In this document: positions 52,976 to 61,374 of the stretch, in pieces
Layout: each line of letters begins with the position of its first letter
How positions within the stretch are numbered: position 1 is the first letter of the stretch
Assembly: GCA_016715985.1 (NCBI GenBank)
Contig: JADJXD010000001.1
Span: 2,728,001-2,792,000, forward strand
Direction of reading: 5' to 3'
DNA length: 64,000 bases
From: Saprospiraceae bacterium
Lineage (GTDB): Bacteria > Bacteroidota > Bacteroidia > Chitinophagales > Saprospiraceae
Notes under the pieces: generated by a model
The model's input: the letters and a program-made list of their open reading frames with translations, nothing else
Databases searched by the model: none
What the model was told of the DNA's origin: nothing
Position numbers and translations under genes: made by a program

Positions 52976-53833
52976 TTATACGATGTCAGCAAAATATGCT
53001 TCTGTTTTACGAAAGATAAAAATACCAAAAAAATAAAGCAATGTAAGTAATATCAATGACGTCATACTAATAATCGGAATTACCAGGCTTGATGATGAAA
53101 TATTAGATCTTATCATTTCAATTCCAAAACTAAGGGGATTCATTAGAAGTATATTTTTTACAATGGGATTTTCTATCGTATTTGAGCTGTACATTACCGG
53201 CGTAATAAAAAAAATAGCCTGAATGAGAAATGGCAAAGCATAGCGGATATCCCGGTATTTTACATTTAATGCTGAAAGTAAAGTTCCCAGACCAAATGAA
53301 AAAAAAGTCGTGATCAGATAGGCACAACCAACACTCAGAATAAGATTTGCCCACGAAATATTCAGACTTCCCGATATTTGGTAATAAATGCAAACTATTA
53401 AAAATAACAAAACTGAAATGATAAAATCAAAGGATGCTGTCATAATACCGGAAGAGGGAAGGATTAATCTCGGAAAGTATATTTTTTTTATGATACCTGC
53501 ATTTTGTACCATGGAATGAGATGCATTACTGACGGATTGGTTAAATAATTGCCACAATAAAAGACCGCTCAGAAAGTATAATGGCGGCGGCATTCCGGCA
53601 GTACTCAATCCAAGTCCTTTGGTTAAAAAGACAATAAAAATCCCCATCATGGTTAATGGCTGTATTATCGTCCAGAGTACACCTAAAAATGCTTGTTTAT
53701 ATCGTACTTTGATATCCTTCCATGAGAAAAAATAGAGAAGCTCTCTGAAGTGCCAAAGCTCTGCAAATCCTAATGAGAACGGGGATTTTGGTTTTATCAG
53801 GATTTCGTTTTGCAATCTAATCTCTTTTGACAA
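52976..53833 (-). CDS. wzm: ABC transporter permease for polysaccharide export, Wzm
   Basis: This 285-residue protein has six hydrophobic segments, preceded by RELLYFFSWKDIKVRYKQAF and followed by LGVLWTIIQPLTMMGIFIVF, the opening of the Wzm/ABC-2 permease family. VKYRDIRYALPFLIQAIFFI and TPVMYSSNTI also fit. It forms the channel for the glycan. Its start is 3 bp after the stop of the large C25-peptidase gene, so the two are probably on one transcript. Confidence 0.92.
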   Translation of the reverse strand: MSKEIRLQNEILIKPKSPFSLGFAELWHFRELLYFFSWKDIKVRYKQAFLGVLWTIIQPLTMMGIFIVFLTKGLGLSTAGMPPPLYFLSGLLLWQLFNQSVSNASHSMVQNAGIIKKIYFPRLILPSSGIMTASFDFIISVLLFLIVCIYYQISGSLNISWANLILSVGCAYLITTFFSFGLGTLLSALNVKYRDIRYALPFLIQAIFFITPVMYSSNTIENPIVKNILLMNPLSFGIEMIRSNISSSSLVIPIISMTSLILLTLLYFFGIFIFRKTEAYFADIV

Positions 53834-53836
53834 TGA

Positions 53837-56800
53837 TTATCTCATTATGACCAATTTGCCATATCCACTATTGAAAAAGTTATCAACTTTGGAATTATCA
53901 AAACTATCATATTTTTCACCATTGGATTTACGTATATTCACTTTATAAAGATAGACACCATTTCCAAGTTTGCTGCCATACTCATCTCTTCCATCCCATT
54001 TATATTCTGTTCTGTTTACCCCTATTCTTAAGGGACCCAATTCTTCTTTTGTTATTTCCCGTACTACTTTACCACTCATCGTCATGATTGAAATGGACAT
54101 TATATCAGGAATTTCAGACCCGGTCAATGTAAATATAAACTGTGTGGATGTAGAGAATGGATTGGGATAGTTAAGTACGTTGGTCACACTTTCTTCTTCT
54201 ATCACTCTGAAACTGACTACTTTATCATTTTTTCCGGACTTGTTGCCACTCATATCATACCCCTGCACCATTAACTTGTATTCTCCTGTCTTTAGTTTAG
54301 GGAAATACTGTAAAGTGGCAGGTTCTGATGACGATGTAGAAGGCGTAAATTTAATAGTCACATCGTCCATTGTAATCGTTTTTATTTGATTTCTCCCTGT
54401 ATCAAGGCGTATCTCAAATTGTTCCGCGTTGGTAACAGGTATGTACTGGTTGTCATCCTGCAGTACTATTTTAATCTCAGGCATGGGAGAGACTATATCT
54501 CCATCCATTATTCTGATTCCATCAAAATAGATATCCAACAATGGATTTTTATTATCCTTCTTGACCTTAAATGATTTTTTGCCAATGTTGTTGAAGTAAT
54601 ATTTTTCCGTAAAACGTTTTTTATAATTGGCTTCTGAAACAAAAAGGTATTCCCCTGCAAGGTTTCTGGTATCATATCTGAATGAAATATGGATGGTGTC
54701 TGATTCATTCAACTTTCGGTAAACCTGCCCGGAAACTACCTCTGCATTATTTTCCAGATTAATAAGACTGTATTTTATATCAATACTATCTGTCTTTATT
54801 TTTGAAAGATTTTTTACCGCAACATCCACTTTAAATAAATCCCCCTGATCTAATGAATCTTTGTAAAATTTAAATAATGATGTGGGATCTAATGCAATAT
54901 CCGGAAGCTCTGTGAAATAAACTCTGATGTAATCCACTTTCGGAGCTGTCATTTTTGTATTATCCCTCATATGAAGTTCAAATCTCATTGATGGATATAA
55001 ATTTGCGCTATAAGGTGACAGATCAAATTCAGTAACATCAAGACTGTCTGCTAAGATATTTTCACTAAGGTCATCATAAACTCCAATAACCCGTAGTAAA
55101 ATAGTGTCCGTAACTTCCTTGTCAGATAATTTGTAGATTATTTTATCCCATGTTGAGACATTACTGACATGTATCGTTTTCAAAATTCCTTTAGATCCTT
55201 TAACAGGAATTCCCATCTGAGTTTCTATACTTTCTAGTGGACTGGTTGCTATTTTTTCAACAATTGGTTTTATTCCTTTCTGAAACATAAAAATATAGGG
55301 AACTGTACCGTTTTCTGCTAATGTACCTAAACTGTTAGCTCCCTCTGCTTCCAATAATGAAAGAATACTTTTGCCAAAAAGTGCTTCATCACCTGCCCAT
55401 TGATCGGCATAAACATTATCATCAGCTTTATTCATGACGGTAAAAAAAGTAACGTACTTACCTGTAGGAATATGATTTTCTATAAAATCGATTACCTTTT
55501 TACGTTCCTGAGGAGTATTGGTATAAAATGTATAATTTCTTCTTGTGGCATGTGCACCAAAAAAAACACTCTGGAAGTCACCGCCATTATTGATTTGTAT
55601 TCCGCCGGGTAATTGAGGACTGTTCAGATTTCCATCCTGAATAACAAAACAGACTGCTCCTCCTGATGTAAATGCCCAAGGCAAAATACTGGAATATCTG
55701 ACTCCAAGATTGACCTTAAATCCTGTAACTTCATTTATATGTAACTCATTTCGCATCTGAATGAAAATCTCGTCTTCTGGAAATTTATATTCCCGATTAG
55801 AATCCAGATTTACAAGTTTTTCGCCATTATTTGCTATTAGCTGATAATAATGACTTTGATTCCAGCCATTGAGACTATTAGGAATATAAATAAATGACGA
55901 TTGTTGCCATAAATAACCCACTTCCGGATTGATACTATCCGGACTCACTCTCCAGTAATAAACTGTATTCGGTACGTAATTTACTGTGGGTTTCCAACCG
56001 ATAAGCCCACCTTCTGCGACAATCTCTTCTCTGATTTTCAATGGACTGTTGAAAAGGGCTGTAGTATCTATTTCAAACAGGTACTTTGTTTTTTCTATAA
56101 AAGCATTACTTGCAGAAACCTGTAACGTAAGGTCATTACTCGATACAATAGCATAATCATCTGGATAAACAGGAAATGCAGTATTGTCCAATATATAAAA
56201 TGAGTATCCTTTTTGACTATTATTTTCAAGTTGATTGTTGTTTTTTGCACCCGGTGCAGGCATCTCGTCCTTATCATTTTTCGGGTCTATATATCCGAAA
56301 ATAGTATTTTTACCGATTCCTTCCACACCGGCATTAGTAAGCTTTATAGTGTAGGTTTCTCTTACTTTTGGGGTTTGAATAATGGTCATTACGGTGTCAA
56401 AAAGTTTACCCGAAGGTAACTGATACTCAAATCTCAGTTCCAGACTATCTTCAACCAATTTGCCCAGATTTACAATGTCAAATGATAAGTGAAATTCTTT
56501 GGTATTGCTGCTGATCAGTGCAGGTATGGTTTTGACTGAGTTGTAGTCAAATACATAATCAGGCCCGTTACTGGAATATACCTTTACTGCCGGATCGCCA
56601 TGATAAGTCAGTTGTTGATAAAATGCCAGATTAGAAAAAAGTGACTCCCTGTATTTTTTGAGTACGATCTGATTGATTGTACCAATATTTTCACCAAAAT
56701 AAGTATTTCCTATATTGTCATAAAACTCTCTGCCGTACAATGAAAGTGAACCAATAAATGCGGTACCAGAGGATGCTAAAAACCCGATTGCTCCCCGATC

Positions 56801-58831
56801 TTTTTCAAGTACAAAAGCTTCACTGATTCCTTTTTGTGGCGTGTGAATATTTCCTGAGTAACAACCAAGAGAATTAATGATTGGATATTTACCGGCATTT
56901 TTGTATTCTCTCGGATTTTCCAGACTGAAATCAAAAGTTCCTACACCGGAATGTCCAAAAAAAGTAATCAGACTGACACCAGTGCTTATCAGATCTTTGA
57001 TTTGTGATGAGGTGGCTGATTGAAGTACATCAGTACTTGTTTTATAAAATGTTCTGACATCTGATCCCAACATGGAGTTTTCTAGAACGCCTTGCATCGA
57101 AAGTAATGAATTTTTGATTGCATCCTGTTCCGGAACTGTATTCCCACCTCCAAGATGTAGTGTCCGCTTCATCCAGTATTTATCTTCGATCGTTTGTGGA
57201 TTTAGAGGTGCCTGATCATATTCTTTGATTTTATCCAGATAAATTTTGACTTCTTCACCTGATATGGCAGCAATTCTACCAATTGCAAATGCAGGGTCAG
57301 GGTAATTTCCTTCTGAGAAAAGCATATTATCAGATCCCGGATAACCAAATGTAGGAACGAAAAAACTTCTATGCAGTACACCGATAAGATCATTTTCGGT
57401 ACGGGTGGTGGGATATTCTACGGCTTTGCCTAATATAATAACATATTTAAGATTCGGCCATTGCGTTTTCATATATTCAGACATAAACTTGAAACCCTGA
57501 AAGTGTCGGTTTATGCCATAACCAAAGTGGTCATAAATATTCTGAACATCCAGAATTCCTGTTTTAAAATTTCCCCCTTCAGGACTGCTTCTGTAAGTAC
57601 TGTATTCGCTCACATAATCAGTTCCGTCTTCGTATAGTTTACTATTACTGATGATAAGGTATTCTATGTTTGTGTCTGATAAGTTCAATGGGTTAAAAAC
57701 TTCAGTTTTTCCAATCTTTTTAATTCCTTCATCTTCATTAAATATAATATAATCAGTGTCTGAATCACTTCCGTCAACCAATGCTGTTACCTTTTCTCCG
57801 GCAGATGAATTCGTTTGATATTTGATATTTCTTGTTATATCATATAAAATAACCGGATTTCCATTTGATTTAAATGATGAAATTTCCAATAATCTCTTTT
57901 CAGCGTTAGCATCTAATGAAAACTTATAATAAAATGAATTATTAAAATTAAATGCTCGTGGATAAATTACAGAAATACTTGCAAGCCGATGTCTGTCATT
58001 TACATCAAGATTGCGCACATTGACAGACATTAAATTTTTTAGTTGGCTTGTTGATAATAAATAATCTGATTGTATATTTCTTTTGGGCAATAATGTAAAG
58101 CTGTCCAATAATTCATTGTTTAAATTAATCCGTATTTTTTGTAGCTGACTGTTGCACCCACCCCTGATTTGTAATTGGGGTTGGGGTCCGGAAGGCACAT
58201 AAAGTGATGTATTAAGATTGACAGTGCTGTTTTGTGTAACACCACTTCCAAAACCTTCTGATGGCTCAAAAAAAGAATACCGGGTATCTCCGTCAACGTT
58301 TTTAAAATAAGTGTTTTCAAAAACCTGTGACTCTTTATGAATGTAATATTGAAATGCTGAACCCGTAAAAGAGGATATATCATTATTTACTGCTTTAAAT
58401 CTTTTATTGGTAGTTTCAGGTGATAGTGTCAGGAAATATGCATTTGTATCATTTACCAGACTGTATTGAGTATTAAAAAGGTCTGTTCTCCAGTCATTGT
58501 ATAAAAAGCTGTCGAGGCCTATCCTGTGTTTTTCACCATAAAATTCTAAGTAATCATTTTCTCCAAATTCGTTATCGTTGCTTACAAAAATGGCCACTTC
58601 CTGACCAAAATTTATCATCTGAAGATCGCTGCCTTTAAAAGTTTGTGAAGTGATGCCTGATTCTGCAATTTCTTTATAAGACACTCTGTAAATACCATCT
58701 TCGGATATCCTGATTTTTATATATTCTTTAGAAGAATTAATCCACTCATTACTAAATGATTGAGCAGATACATTTATGTTTGCTGATAAACCAAATATAA
58801 TAAGACAGATCTTTAGGAAATAATTTTTCAT
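53837..58831 (-). CDS. C25-peptidase (PorU/PorU2-like) T9SS sortase-type protein
   Basis: The protein has 1664 residues. The signal peptide (ICLIIFGLSANINVSAQ) is followed by an N-terminal beta-rich part and a gingipain-like C25 domain. The candidate catalytic His is in LITFFGHSGVGTFD near residue 627, and the Cys in IINSLGCYSGN near 655. Long Ig-like regions follow. The C-terminus has NYPNPFSTSTQFIFTLTG, then YKWDGRDEYGSKLGNGVYLY, a FlgD-like domain seen in T9SS-related proteins. Classical PorU, which cuts C-terminal signals and joins proteins to A-LPS, is near 1150 residues, so this is the long PorU2-like form. It would act at the cell surface. Confidence 0.82.
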   Translation of the reverse strand: MKNYFLKICLIIFGLSANINVSAQSFSNEWINSSKEYIKIRISEDGIYRVSYKEIAESGITSQTFKGSDLQMINFGQEVAIFVSNDNEFGENDYLEFYGEKHRIGLDSFLYNDWRTDLFNTQYSLVNDTNAYFLTLSPETTNKRFKAVNNDISSFTGSAFQYYIHKESQVFENTYFKNVDGDTRYSFFEPSEGFGSGVTQNSTVNLNTSLYVPSGPQPQLQIRGGCNSQLQKIRINLNNELLDSFTLLPKRNIQSDYLLSTSQLKNLMSVNVRNLDVNDRHRLASISVIYPRAFNFNNSFYYKFSLDANAEKRLLEISSFKSNGNPVILYDITRNIKYQTNSSAGEKVTALVDGSDSDTDYIIFNEDEGIKKIGKTEVFNPLNLSDTNIEYLIISNSKLYEDGTDYVSEYSTYRSSPEGGNFKTGILDVQNIYDHFGYGINRHFQGFKFMSEYMKTQWPNLKYVIILGKAVEYPTTRTENDLIGVLHRSFFVPTFGYPGSDNMLFSEGNYPDPAFAIGRIAAISGEEVKIYLDKIKEYDQAPLNPQTIEDKYWMKRTLHLGGGNTVPEQDAIKNSLLSMQGVLENSMLGSDVRTFYKTSTDVLQSATSSQIKDLISTGVSLITFFGHSGVGTFDFSLENPREYKNAGKYPIINSLGCYSGNIHTPQKGISEAFVLEKDRGAIGFLASSGTAFIGSLSLYGREFYDNIGNTYFGENIGTINQIVLKKYRESLFSNLAFYQQLTYHGDPAVKVYSSNGPDYVFDYNSVKTIPALISSNTKEFHLSFDIVNLGKLVEDSLELRFEYQLPSGKLFDTVMTIIQTPKVRETYTIKLTNAGVEGIGKNTIFGYIDPKNDKDEMPAPGAKNNNQLENNSQKGYSFYILDNTAFPVYPDDYAIVSSNDLTLQVSASNAFIEKTKYLFEIDTTALFNSPLKIREEIVAEGGLIGWKPTVNYVPNTVYYWRVSPDSINPEVGYLWQQSSFIYIPNSLNGWNQSHYYQLIANNGEKLVNLDSNREYKFPEDEIFIQMRNELHINEVTGFKVNLGVRYSSILPWAFTSGGAVCFVIQDGNLNSPQLPGGIQINNGGDFQSVFFGAHATRRNYTFYTNTPQERKKVIDFIENHIPTGKYVTFFTVMNKADDNVYADQWAGDEALFGKSILSLLEAEGANSLGTLAENGTVPYIFMFQKGIKPIVEKIATSPLESIETQMGIPVKGSKGILKTIHVSNVSTWDKIIYKLSDKEVTDTILLRVIGVYDDLSENILADSLDVTEFDLSPYSANLYPSMRFELHMRDNTKMTAPKVDYIRVYFTELPDIALDPTSLFKFYKDSLDQGDLFKVDVAVKNLSKIKTDSIDIKYSLINLENNAEVVSGQVYRKLNESDTIHISFRYDTRNLAGEYLFVSEANYKKRFTEKYYFNNIGKKSFKVKKDNKNPLLDIYFDGIRIMDGDIVSPMPEIKIVLQDDNQYIPVTNAEQFEIRLDTGRNQIKTITMDDVTIKFTPSTSSSEPATLQYFPKLKTGEYKLMVQGYDMSGNKSGKNDKVVSFRVIEEESVTNVLNYPNPFSTSTQFIFTLTGSEIPDIMSISIMTMSGKVVREITKEELGPLRIGVNRTEYKWDGRDEYGSKLGNGVYLYKVNIRKSNGEKYDSFDNSKVDNFFNSGYGKLVIMR

Positions 58832-58935
58832 ATTAAATATATTTGTAATATATTTTGTTTTGTCAATGTTTCTGTAACGGTAAATTTAACGCAATTCATA
58901 CAAATCGCTATAAAAAAATGCTATTTTAACAATTA

Positions 58936-59994
58936 TTATTCATTTTTCCCGAAATGATTCCATCCCTGAGCTGTAATAGGGTGAATATTGCCACCTGTGG
59001 TATGGAGTTTTAGACCGTCTTTCTGATTAGTTATCTCCCCTATAATAAACACATCCGGCATAAATCGGATTTTCTCAAGATCTTTTTCCTGAATAGTAAA
59101 AAGCAATTCATAATCTTCCCCTCCGTGTAGTGCACAAGTGATAGGATCCATTTTGAATTCCAATGCTGTTCGTTCTGTGTCCGGATGAATAGGTACTTTT
59201 CCTTCCTCAATATATGCACCAACCGTAGATTGTGTACAGATGTGCATTAATTCACTTGCCAGTCCATCAGATACATCTATCATCGCAGTTGGTATTATAC
59301 CTTCTTTCTTAAAGTAATCAATGGCGCTTCTTTGTGCTTCTGGTTTTAGTTGTCGTTCCAGTAAGTATTGATTTTTATCAAGTTCCGGCTGCACGCTTGG
59401 ATGTTCCAGATAAATTTGTTTTTCTCTTTCTAATATTTGTAGTCCGAGATAAGATGCACCCAGATCACCCGTTACACAGATGATATCACCTGGCTTGGCT
59501 CCATTTCTGAAAACCAGATCTTTTTTATTCGCCTGACCAATCGCTGTTATGCTGATGATCATACCTTTCGGACTCGAAGTAGTATCACCCCCGACCAAAT
59601 CAACATTGTAAAACTTACATGCAAGAGTGATTCCAGCATAAAGTTCGTTAATCGCTTCTACTGAATATTTACTGGAAATAGCAATAGAGACAGTAATCTG
59701 TTCGGGGACAGCATTCATTGCATAAATGTCCGACAGGTTGACGACTACAGCTTTATATCCCAGGTGCTTCAATGGGGTGTACATCAGATCAAAATGAATT
59801 CCTTCTACCAGCATATCTGTACTAATAACAGTTGTTTCCAGATAATTTGTGATAACTGCCGCATCATCGCCCACACCCATTAAGGTACTAATGTTCTGAA
59901 AAGCTATATTTTTTGTCAGGTAATCAATGAGCCCAAATTCTCCAAGTGTATTCACATCGGTGTGGGTTGTAAATTGATTGCTGTTCATATCCAT
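58936..59994 (-). CDS. thiL: Thiamine-monophosphate kinase
   Basis: This 352-residue protein phosphorylates thiamine phosphate to thiamine diphosphate with ATP. LGEFGLIDYLTK and MGVGDDAAVI near residue 40-49 (Mg-ATP acids), ISTDMLVEGIHFDL, VNLSDIYAMNAVP, DLVGGDTTSSP, ICVTGDLGASYLGLQ and MIDVSDGLASEL appear in the order of the family. The length is normal. It has a 104-bp gap before the sortase-like gene and 38 bp after the pseudouridine synthase, so the operon with the exporter genes is uncertain. This is housekeeping and marks the edge of the polysaccharide locus. Confidence 0.93.
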   Translation of the reverse strand: MDMNSNQFTTHTDVNTLGEFGLIDYLTKNIAFQNISTLMGVGDDAAVITNYLETTVISTDMLVEGIHFDLMYTPLKHLGYKAVVVNLSDIYAMNAVPEQITVSIAISSKYSVEAINELYAGITLACKFYNVDLVGGDTTSSPKGMIISITAIGQANKKDLVFRNGAKPGDIICVTGDLGASYLGLQILEREKQIYLEHPSVQPELDKNQYLLERQLKPEAQRSAIDYFKKEGIIPTAMIDVSDGLASELMHICTQSTVGAYIEEGKVPIHPDTERTALEFKMDPITCALHGGEDYELLFTIQEKDLEKIRFMPDVFIIGEITNQKDGLKLHTTGGNIHPITAQGWNHFGKNE

Positions 59995-60032
59995 TGAAAA
60001 AAATTTTGTAAAAATTGAATTTGTTATTTGTT

Positions 60033-60731
60033 TCAGATTTGGTTTAATACAGTTTTTTCAGAAAGTTCCCACAAAATATCATTGGTAGGCAATGGGGATA
60101 AGAAGCTGTAACTCACACCCGTTAAGGGATGAGTAAATTCGAGTTTATATGATAGAAGTCCTATACTTTTATCAATATTGGGTCTCTTGGAGCCGTATTT
60201 CAGATCTCCCTTAATGATTAACTCTACTGTAGCAAGTTGTGCTCTTATTTGATGAAATCTACCTGTTTTAAGATCAATTTTTAATAAATGATAATTATCA
60301 AAAGACTGTAATAATGTGTAATATAGGATTGATTCCTTAAAATTCTGATCTACCTGTTCATCTGCCGTCATTGCTCTGTTGTGCAGCTTTTTTATGAAGT
60401 GCCGAAGCATAGTTGTTTCTTTTTCAGGAGTGCCACTGACTAAAGCCAGATAAGTTTTCCTGACTGTTCTCTCCTTCAGCATTTCGGTGAAATGTTCAGC
60501 AAATAATTTATTCCTTCCGAATATCACCAAACCAGACACAGGCTGATCTATCCGGTTGAGGACATAAATGTCCGGACCATAAATTTGTTTAAGAATGGTC
60601 TCCAGATCTCTTTGTTCCGCATCCGTTGCCTGTACAGCAATTCCGAATTTCTTATAAACTATGAGGAAATCATCCTCTTCAGTTATAATTTCATATCGGT
60701 TCTCAAGTTCTTTATTTGTAAATAGTATCAT
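60033..60731 (-). CDS. RluA-family pseudouridine synthase
   Basis: This 232-residue protein has YVLNRIDQPVSGLVIFGRN near residues 55-73, with the catalytic Asp in R-I-D of motif RxD, where most members have HRLDxxTSG. VRKTYLALVSG and KTGRFHQIRAQLA are the later motifs. It lacks an S4 domain and is short, like the RluA-type proteins of unknown target in Bacteroidota. It would turn a uridine in rRNA or tRNA into pseudouridine. It follows the DUF4834-type gene by 15 bp. Confidence 0.88.
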   Translation of the reverse strand: MILFTNKELENRYEIITEEDDFLIVYKKFGIAVQATDAEQRDLETILKQIYGPDIYVLNRIDQPVSGLVIFGRNKLFAEHFTEMLKERTVRKTYLALVSGTPEKETTMLRHFIKKLHNRAMTADEQVDQNFKESILYYTLLQSFDNYHLLKIDLKTGRFHQIRAQLATVELIIKGDLKYGSKRPNIDKSIGLLSYKLEFTHPLTGVSYSFLSPLPTNDILWELSEKTVLNQI

Positions 60732-60746
60732 TCAAATAGCTTTTGA

Positions 60747-60902
60747 TTACTCAATTTCTTCATAATCGATATAATCGTTGTTTGTATTACCTTTTACCTT
60801 TTTGTTATTGGCATCCGTTTTTTGTCCGGCATTAACCGCAGGTGGTGAAAATATACTTTTGTATAATAAAAAAATCAGAATGCTAAACAATATATACTTC
60901 AT
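60747..60902 (-). CDS. Small DUF4834-like membrane protein
   Basis: This 51-residue product begins MKYILFSILIFLLYKSIF, one membrane segment, followed by a hydrophilic tail with NNKKVKGNTN and an acidic end, DYIDYEEIE. This is the build of the DUF4834 proteins found next to conserved genes in Bacteroidota; the assignment is from pattern and length only. It starts at the ATG complementary to 60900-60902 and stops at 60747, 15 bp before the pseudouridine synthase, and is probably cotranscribed with it. The function is unknown. Confidence 0.7.
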   Translation of the reverse strand: MKYILFSILIFLLYKSIFSPPAVNAGQKTDANNKKVKGNTNNDYIDYEEIE

Positions 60903-61045
60903 AAATCTGCATTAATATAGACTGCAAAGATAGATAAAAATGTGCTTACTTTTAAATACTTCCATGAAAACGTGTGTATAACAGAATGAACCGCCATTGA
61001 AATTTATATGTAATTGAAATATAACAATTTTTACATTCCGCAACC

Positions 61046-61098
61046 CCTGCCCGACTCAGTGGGCAGGCGGGACTGCCTGCGTACGGAGTCAGGCAGGC
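61046..61098. repeat. GC-rich double hairpin
   Basis: CCTGCCC (61046-61052) pairs with GGGCAGG (61061-61067), and GCCTGC (61075-61080) with GCAGGC (61093-61098). GACTC and GAGTC in the loops could also pair. The block is far richer in GC than the rest of the window. It may be a dispersed palindrome family. The region 60903-61310 has no convincing gene; a 61-codon ORF over it is the translated repeat. Confidence 0.7.
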
Positions 61099-61311
61099 TC
61101 ATTCCACAAAGGGACGACCTTCCCGCTTTAAAAGATTTAATAAAAAAATGTACAGTTTGTTTTGCACACACTGAAAACGGTTTCTGTTATTTAGTTTAAC
61201 ATCTTTCGGTAATTCTTATTTTTGCAGATATATTATCAAAACAATTTTGTATTCTGTTTGGATAAATATACTGAATAATTACAATATTTCGTTGTAGTCC
61301 GATATTTTCGA

Positions 61312-61342
61312 TTGGATAAGTACTTTAAAATTTATACTTTTG
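61312..61342 (+). promoter_or_regulatory. Bacteroidota-type promoter of the DUF2723 gene
   Basis: TTG (61312-61314) and TACTTTTG (61335-61342, fits TAnnTTTG) are 20 bp apart and end 32 bp before the ATG at 61375. This is the usual sigma-A promoter form of the phylum. It was assigned by eye. Confidence 0.6.
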
Positions 61343-61374
61343 CCCATCAATTTCAAAAAGAAATCAACAATTCT

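Noticed and set aside
61014..61199. A 61-codon ORF over the GC-rich palindrome
   Set aside because: Its centre is the translated double hairpin, and it lacks any recognisable domain or promoter.
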